NCBI RefSeq assembly: GCF_016864375.1
Contig: NZ_CP069355.1
Span: forward strand, 992,001 to 1,056,000
Source: Microvirga sp. VF16
GTDB lineage: Bacteria; Pseudomonadota; Alphaproteobacteria; Rhizobiales; Beijerinckiaceae
Reading direction: 5' to 3'
DNA: 64,000 nt
A program made the position numbers and the translations under genes. Shown in pieces: positions 60,568 to 64,000 of this stretch. Each line of letters begins with the position of its first letter. Within the stretch, counting starts at the first letter, position 1. Below the pieces are notes generated by a model. The model saw only the letters and a program-made list of their open reading frames with translations. It was not told the DNA's origin and made no database searches.

Positions 60568-60911
60568 GCCGTGTCACCCTTTTCAAGATCTTGTGAGACG
60601 AGCGCGCCTGCGGCGGAGGAAGCCCGGTTCATGCGGGCTTCGAGGAGAGCCGAGGCGCTGAACGAGAGAACCTGGCGCGGTTCAATAGGCACTTCCACGT
60701 TGGTCTTGGGATTGCGGCCGATGCGCTTACCCTTCTGGCGCACGGTAAAAACCCCGAACGACGACAGCTTCACGCTCTCGCCTCGTTCGAGAGTGGCGCA
60801 GATTGTCTCCAGAACCTGATCGACCAAGTCTGACGCGTAGTCCTTGGTGACGGAAACCCGTTGGTACACAGCCTCGGCCAGGTCTGCGCGCGTGACACTC
60901 TTGCCTGCCAT
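60564..60911 (-). CDS. ihfA: Integration host factor subunit alpha
   Basis: The 115-residue protein is of the HU/IHF type: 'VTRADLAEAVYQRVSVTKDYASDLVDQVLETI', 'GESVKLSSFGVFTVRQKGKRIGRNPKTNVEVPI' (flank and DNA-inserting Pro arm) and 'VLSFSASALLEARMN'. The 'KLSSFG.F' and 'RIGRNPKT' segments fit the alpha subunit. It bends DNA at specific sites and acts in transcription, replication and recombination. The C-terminal about 20 residues ('SSAAGALVSQDLEKGDTA') exceed the chromosomal type, so this may be an extra plasmid-borne copy. Confidence 0.88.
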   Translation of the reverse strand: MAGKSVTRADLAEAVYQRVSVTKDYASDLVDQVLETICATLERGESVKLSSFGVFTVRQKGKRIGRNPKTNVEVPIEPRQVLSFSASALLEARMNRASSAAGALVSQDLEKGDTA

Positions 60912-61375
60912 CAGGACAACCCTCCTCGAAGAAAAAGGGCTGCCGTTGCCAGCAGCCTGAGTTTGGGAGGAACGACTTCCTCAGAGGAACAGCCCGCAAG
61001 GTAGGGCGGGCTGCGCAACGGAATTATCGTAGCCAGCAGAATATTGGAGTCTCATTGCGCCGATGTAATCGTTTACGCAATTTTCTTGATGAACTTTCCT
61101 ATAGGTTGTGACCAGGAAGACACAAATCCACGATGCCGATGCTGCAAAGGAGCGACTGATGCTGGAACAGGTGCAGGCAGTTTGAGGGACCGAGGACCTG
61201 AATCTGGCAACGATCACAGATGAGAGGGATTTTGGATCAAGGGCTTGGCCGAGAATACGGTTGGGCAACCATCATCCTGGAATGATCCTATCTCAATAAA
61301 GCTTCAGTGAGTTCAGCACACCTCTCCACCAGCCTCATTGCAGACTCCTGCGCCATCACGGTCGGATGGATCCAC
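60912..61375. other. Region upstream of ihfA without a recognised gene
   Basis: About 460 bp contain only short, non-characteristic frames. The lower-GC part around 61030-61110 probably holds the ihfA promoter. Confidence 0.35.
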
Positions 61376-61645
61376 TCAGGCGCTCCGGGCGATCGCGCTG
61401 CGCCCGAAGTTGCTCTTGACCTGTGGATCTCCGAGCCAGTCACAGAGTGGCTCCAGAGTGAGAAAGGTGTGTTCGACCTCCACAAAAGGGGCGGGCCGCT
61501 GACCGTGCGGCAGATTCTCAAGCAGTTCCGCCGTCCAGACGGTGTTGTTGCTGCGCTCGCCCGTTCGCACGACACTGCCTATCACTTCACCGTTCAGGAG
61601 GAGGTCATAGGCGCCAGGGGCGAGTTGGATCAGGCTGTAGGTCAT
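61376..61645 (-). CDS. Small hypothetical protein (89 aa)
   Basis: From ATG 61645 the frame gives 89 residues starting 'MTYSLIQLAPGAYDLLLNGE' and continuing 'VIGSVVRTGERSNNTVWTAE' and 'FVEVEHTFLTLEPLCDWLGD', a coherent alpha/beta pattern with periodic hydrophobics. It resembles small plasmid/chromosomal conserved proteins of Methylobacterium-like bacteria in style, but I cannot name a family. Confidence 0.5.
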   Translation of the reverse strand: MTYSLIQLAPGAYDLLLNGEVIGSVVRTGERSNNTVWTAELLENLPHGQRPAPFVEVEHTFLTLEPLCDWLGDPQVKSNFGRSAIARSA

Positions 61646-62124
61646 ATGACGGAAGCGAAGATGATGGTTGGATGCTACCAAAGCTGTGCAAAAGGGCAGA
61701 GGTCGCGGCTGGCAGCTTTGTTATCGACGTAACTGTCCAGTTAACATGAAATCTCATGCTGGGACGTATGTGAGCAATGCATGAATGTCTGCTGCACGAC
61801 AGAAGAACTTCTTGAGTTCGATTCAGATCGTGTCGTGGCACCGACATGAGGGAATGTCTCCTCGGGACACGCTCATGAGAAGCGGCCATGGATGGCGAAA
61901 AGGATCTGCTTATCACTCGCCCGTTGACATCATCCGATGATGTCCTGGGAGTTCTGTGTCGATGGGGCAGTTTGCTTACTGCTGTGGGCCTGCTGGCATA
62001 CGCTGGTCACCTCATCGGCTCATAGGCCTGTATCCTATGATACCTATGGCGAAGAGACGATTGCCGCTGTCGATTCCGATGTTCACGAGGACAATCGCCG
62101 CGTGTCCCCCCGTGTGATGCACAA
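61646..62124. other. Stretch without a convincing gene
   Basis: The only notable frame is 61940-62128 (plus, about 62 codons) with a single hydrophobic segment ('VDGAVCLLLWACWHTLV'). Codon use and the lack of a clear ribosome site make it weak. Confidence 0.3.
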
Positions 62125-62460
62125 CTAATGCGCCGAGCGAGCATCAAGCGGGATCATCTGCACCGCTCGGCCGGATGCGTCGACAATCTCCAGCCGCCAT
62201 CCCTGCCACTCGTCTGAATTTGTCGGATCCTGGGCCCGAAGCTCTTCGACGGCCTCCATCGCCGAGAGCACGGCCGTCTGAATACTGGCCGTCTCAATAC
62301 CCTCCTGATCGCGGATCATGGTCTCGCCATCAGTGAGATTGAAGTAGTAGCGTGCTAGTCCGGAATGAGCTGGTCCGGGCTCGTTCAAAGAACCAGCCAG
62401 CGGGCCGGCTTCGATGAAGCCGTCAGTAGGCCTCGCTTTGCCCTTGGTAAGACTTGTCAC
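62125..62460 (-). CDS. DUF6894-like hypothetical protein
   Basis: The 111-residue protein contains 'ARYYFNLTDGETMIRDQEGI' followed by 'ASIQTAVLSAMEAVEELRAQ' and 'GWRLEIVDASGRAVQMIPLD', the typical pattern of the DUF6894 family common in Rhizobiales and Methylobacterium. The function of these proteins is unknown. The first about 35 residues do not belong to the domain, so the true start may be further in. Its upstream side faces the second tnpB element. Confidence 0.6.
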   Translation of the reverse strand: MTSLTKGKARPTDGFIEAGPLAGSLNEPGPAHSGLARYYFNLTDGETMIRDQEGIETASIQTAVLSAMEAVEELRAQDPTNSDEWQGWRLEIVDASGRAVQMIPLDARSAH

Positions 62461-62577
62461 GGGATGAATGCCTTACCAATGATCGCGCGAAAGGCCCCGC
62501 TGTTCATGGCGGGGATGGACAGCGCAGGCGTCGCGAGGCGCCTTGCTTTCGTTCCCGGTCCGTTCTACAGCGAGGTC

Positions 62578-63789
62578 ATGCAACGGCTCCAGGCCTACAC
62601 GTTCGCACTGCTGAACCCGACGGGTGCCGATGAGCGGGCCATGCGCCGCTCCTGCGGCTCGCGCCGGTTCGTGTTCAACAAGGGCCTGGCGTTGCAGAAG
62701 GAGAGGCACGCCGCGGGGCTGAAGCACCTCTACTACGCTGACCTGTGCAAGCACCTCACGGCCTGGAAGGCCGATCCGGCCACGACCTGGCTGATGGTGG
62801 CCGACTCGCAGGTGCTGCAACAGTCCCTCAAGGACCTGTGCCGCGCCTACGACAACTTCTTCAAGGGACGCGCGGAGGTCCCGCGGTTCAAGAGGAAGGG
62901 CCACCATGAATCATTCCGCTACCCGCAGCGCTTCAAGCTCGACCAGGCGAACGGCAGGATCTTCCTGCCCAAGATCGGCTGGCTGCGCTACCGCGCCTCG
63001 CGCCCTGTGGAGGGGGACATCTCGCAGGTCACCGTCTCGCACAGGGTCGACAGGTGGTTTGTCGCGATCCAGACTGAGCGAGCGGCGGAACGGCCCGCCC
63101 ATCCATCGACCTCCATGGTCGCGATCGACCTGGGCGTGGCCCGCTTCGTCACGCTCTCGGACGGGTCGTTCGTGGAACCCGTGAACGCGTTCCGCAGGTC
63201 CGAGGCCCAGCTCGCCAAGGCGCAGAGGCGGATGAGCCGCAAGATCAAGCACAGCAGCAACTGGAAGAAGGCCAAGGTGAAGGTCCAGTCCATTCAGGCC
63301 CGCATCGCCCGCATCCGGCAGGATTTCCTGCACCAGACCTCGACGCAGATCAGCAAGAGCCACGCGATTGTGTGCGTCGAGGATTTGAAGGTCAGGAACA
63401 TGACGGCATCGGCGGCGGGGACCGTGGAGCATCCGGGGACCAACGTGCGGGCCAAGGCGGGGCTGGACAAGGCGATCCTCGATCAGGGCTGGGGCATGTT
63501 CGTGCGTCAGCTCGGGTACAAGCTCGAGTGGCGCGGCGGGATGCTGGTCGAGGTCGACCCGCGCAACACCAGCCACCGCTGCCCCGAGTGCGGCCACGTG
63601 GCCGCGGAGAACCGCCGGAGCCAGGCGCGCTTCGCCTGCGTGTCGTGCGGGCACGAGGCGCACGCCGACCATGTCGGCGCGATCAACGTTCTAACGGCGG
63701 GACACGCCCGGCTAGCCTGCGGAGAGACTTCGTCCGAAGGGGCGTCGGCCCAGGAACCCACTGAGGCGAGGTCGCGCCTCGCGGCGTGA
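62578..63789 (+). CDS. tnpB: TnpB RNA-guided nuclease, IS605/IS1341 type (element 2)
   Basis: From ATG 62578 the 403-residue protein shows 'QAYTFALLNPTGADERAMRR', RuvC I 'VAIDLGVARFVTLSDG' (Asp near 183), RuvC II 'VCVEDLKVRNMT' (Glu near 269), zinc ribbon 'CPECG ... CVSCG' and RuvC III 'AHADHVGAINVL' (Asp present, although the usual 'DxNAA' is 'DHVGA'). It is a different lineage from the tnpB at 57.9 kb. The frame is intact, so it may be active as a guide-directed nuclease. Confidence 0.9.
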   Translation: MQRLQAYTFALLNPTGADERAMRRSCGSRRFVFNKGLALQKERHAAGLKHLYYADLCKHLTAWKADPATTWLMVADSQVLQQSLKDLCRAYDNFFKGRAEVPRFKRKGHHESFRYPQRFKLDQANGRIFLPKIGWLRYRASRPVEGDISQVTVSHRVDRWFVAIQTERAAERPAHPSTSMVAIDLGVARFVTLSDGSFVEPVNAFRRSEAQLAKAQRRMSRKIKHSSNWKKAKVKVQSIQARIARIRQDFLHQTSTQISKSHAIVCVEDLKVRNMTASAAGTVEHPGTNVRAKAGLDKAILDQGWGMFVRQLGYKLEWRGGMLVEVDPRNTSHRCPECGHVAAENRRSQARFACVSCGHEAHADHVGAINVLTAGHARLACGETSSEGASAQEPTEARSRLAA

Positions 63790-63833
63790 CACGCGGCAGG
63801 AATCCCCTCCGTTCACGGAGGGGAGGATGTCAA
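63740..63833 (+). ncRNA. Probable omega-RNA scaffold at the right end of element 2
   Basis: The region after tnpB ends with a strong 7-bp stem (CCCCTCC/GGAGGGG) and GATGTCAA. By analogy with known TnpB systems the guide would start just beyond, around 63834. No second copy is present to confirm the boundary. Confidence 0.35.
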
Positions 63834-63836
63834 TGA

Positions 63837-63980
63837 ATGGCCGACAATGATAGAGGGGCAATATCCACCCAGCCGGTGCAGGTTGGGATCTCAGGGACAA
63901 GGAAGACGCGGCTTCCGTCGGTCCGCTGAACCCGGCAGGGATAGGCTCGCTTATCTCCTGGAGGGCGGTACAAAACCATG
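63837..63980 (-). CDS. Small protein, possibly truncated by the tnpB element or by the window edge
   Basis: A minus-strand frame reads 'MVLYRPPGDKRAYPCRVQRT' and 'VFLVPEIPTCTGWVDIAPLS' and stops next to the right end of element 2. It is also open upstream to the end of the window, so the start may lie outside. The stop codon falls within a few bases of the element junction, so the original gene may have been longer. Confidence 0.35.
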
Positions 63981-64000
63981 CTCCCAACAGCGACCTTCTC

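Larger units (their letters stand above)
62490..63833 (+). mobile_element. IS605/IS1341-type element carrying tnpB only (element 2)
   Basis: A hairpin CCCCGC-TGTTCATG-GCGGGG (62495-62514) lies before tnpB and a similar one, CCCCTCC-GTTCAC-GGAGGGG (63804-63823), after it. Both are followed by a GGATG/GATGTCAA-type sequence, which suggests left and right ends. No TnpA gene is present. The boundaries are approximate. Confidence 0.6.

Noticed and set aside
57907..63789. TnpB proteins as Cas12 effectors of a CRISPR system
   Set aside because: No repeats, cas1 or cas2 are present; sizes of about 400 residues and right-end hairpins fit IS605/IS1341 elements.

Overview
The window is GC-rich (with some lower-GC stretches) and gene-dense, and looks like an accessory region or plasmid of an alphaproteobacterium, probably Hyphomicrobiales (Microvirga/Methylobacterium/Bosea-like). 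This taxonomic guess rests on protein style, the NrtR-nadABC arrangement, an IHF-alpha of alphaproteobacterial type and a DUF6894-like protein; it was not tested by any search. No rRNA, complete tRNA, CRISPR array or replication origin was seen.

The dominant theme is scavenging of organic phosphorus. (i) 1-6.3 kb: the tail of a GntR/UTRA regulator, an EEP-family phosphohydrolase, phnM, a truncated solute-binding protein (SBP) gene, a Pho-box-preceded SBP plus pyruvyl-transferase pair, and a decayed phnG. (ii) 10.3-18.6 kb (+ strand): RpiR regulator, SBP, HAD phosphatase, calcineurin-type phosphoesterase, an ABC transporter (ATPase and two permeases) and an SDR. (iii) 32.1-18.9 kb (- strand): one long unit reading phosphodiesterase, ATPase, permease, permease, SBP, PLP aminotransferase, M14 deacylase, alpha/beta hydrolase, second SBP, metallo-beta-lactamase-fold protein, alpha/beta hydrolase, broken hyuB. 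It diverges from a PhnF-like GntR regulator and a LysR regulator. (iv) 41.3-49.1 kb (+ strand): aminotransferase (PalB-like), phosphonopyruvate hydrolase (PalA-like), a small unknown, a Na/Pi cotransporter, an Ldh2-type dehydrogenase, an Fe-dependent alcohol dehydrogenase and an aldehyde dehydrogenase. PalB plus PalA would convert phosphonoalanine to phosphonopyruvate and then to pyruvate and phosphate.

The region has been rearranged heavily. A 2,940-bp block carrying most of the ABC transporter occurs twice in inverted orientation (14671-17610 and 27567-30506) with equal length and sharp edges inside coding sequence; a third, decayed permease piece lies at about 11.1-11.4 kb. Three separate pieces of the 23.7-34.1 kb region are repeated in the same order and orientation at 39.2-41.3 kb. 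They are joined at GCATT and CGAG microhomologies that create two in-frame fusion genes and place palB-palA downstream of the duplicated GntR promoter region. IS630, IS1182-like, ISL3-like, IS6-like and two tnpB (IS605/IS1341-type) elements or remnants lie at or near the boundaries; the first three transposase genes each carry an in-frame TAG.

49.4-64 kb is a different kind of DNA: a panB/CoA-transferase chimera, small hypotheticals, the de novo NAD operon nadA-nadB-nadC with its regulator nrtR and palindromic operator candidates, an RTX-repeat protein, ihfA, two tnpB elements (one abutting a dodecin fragment), and several small conserved-looking proteins.
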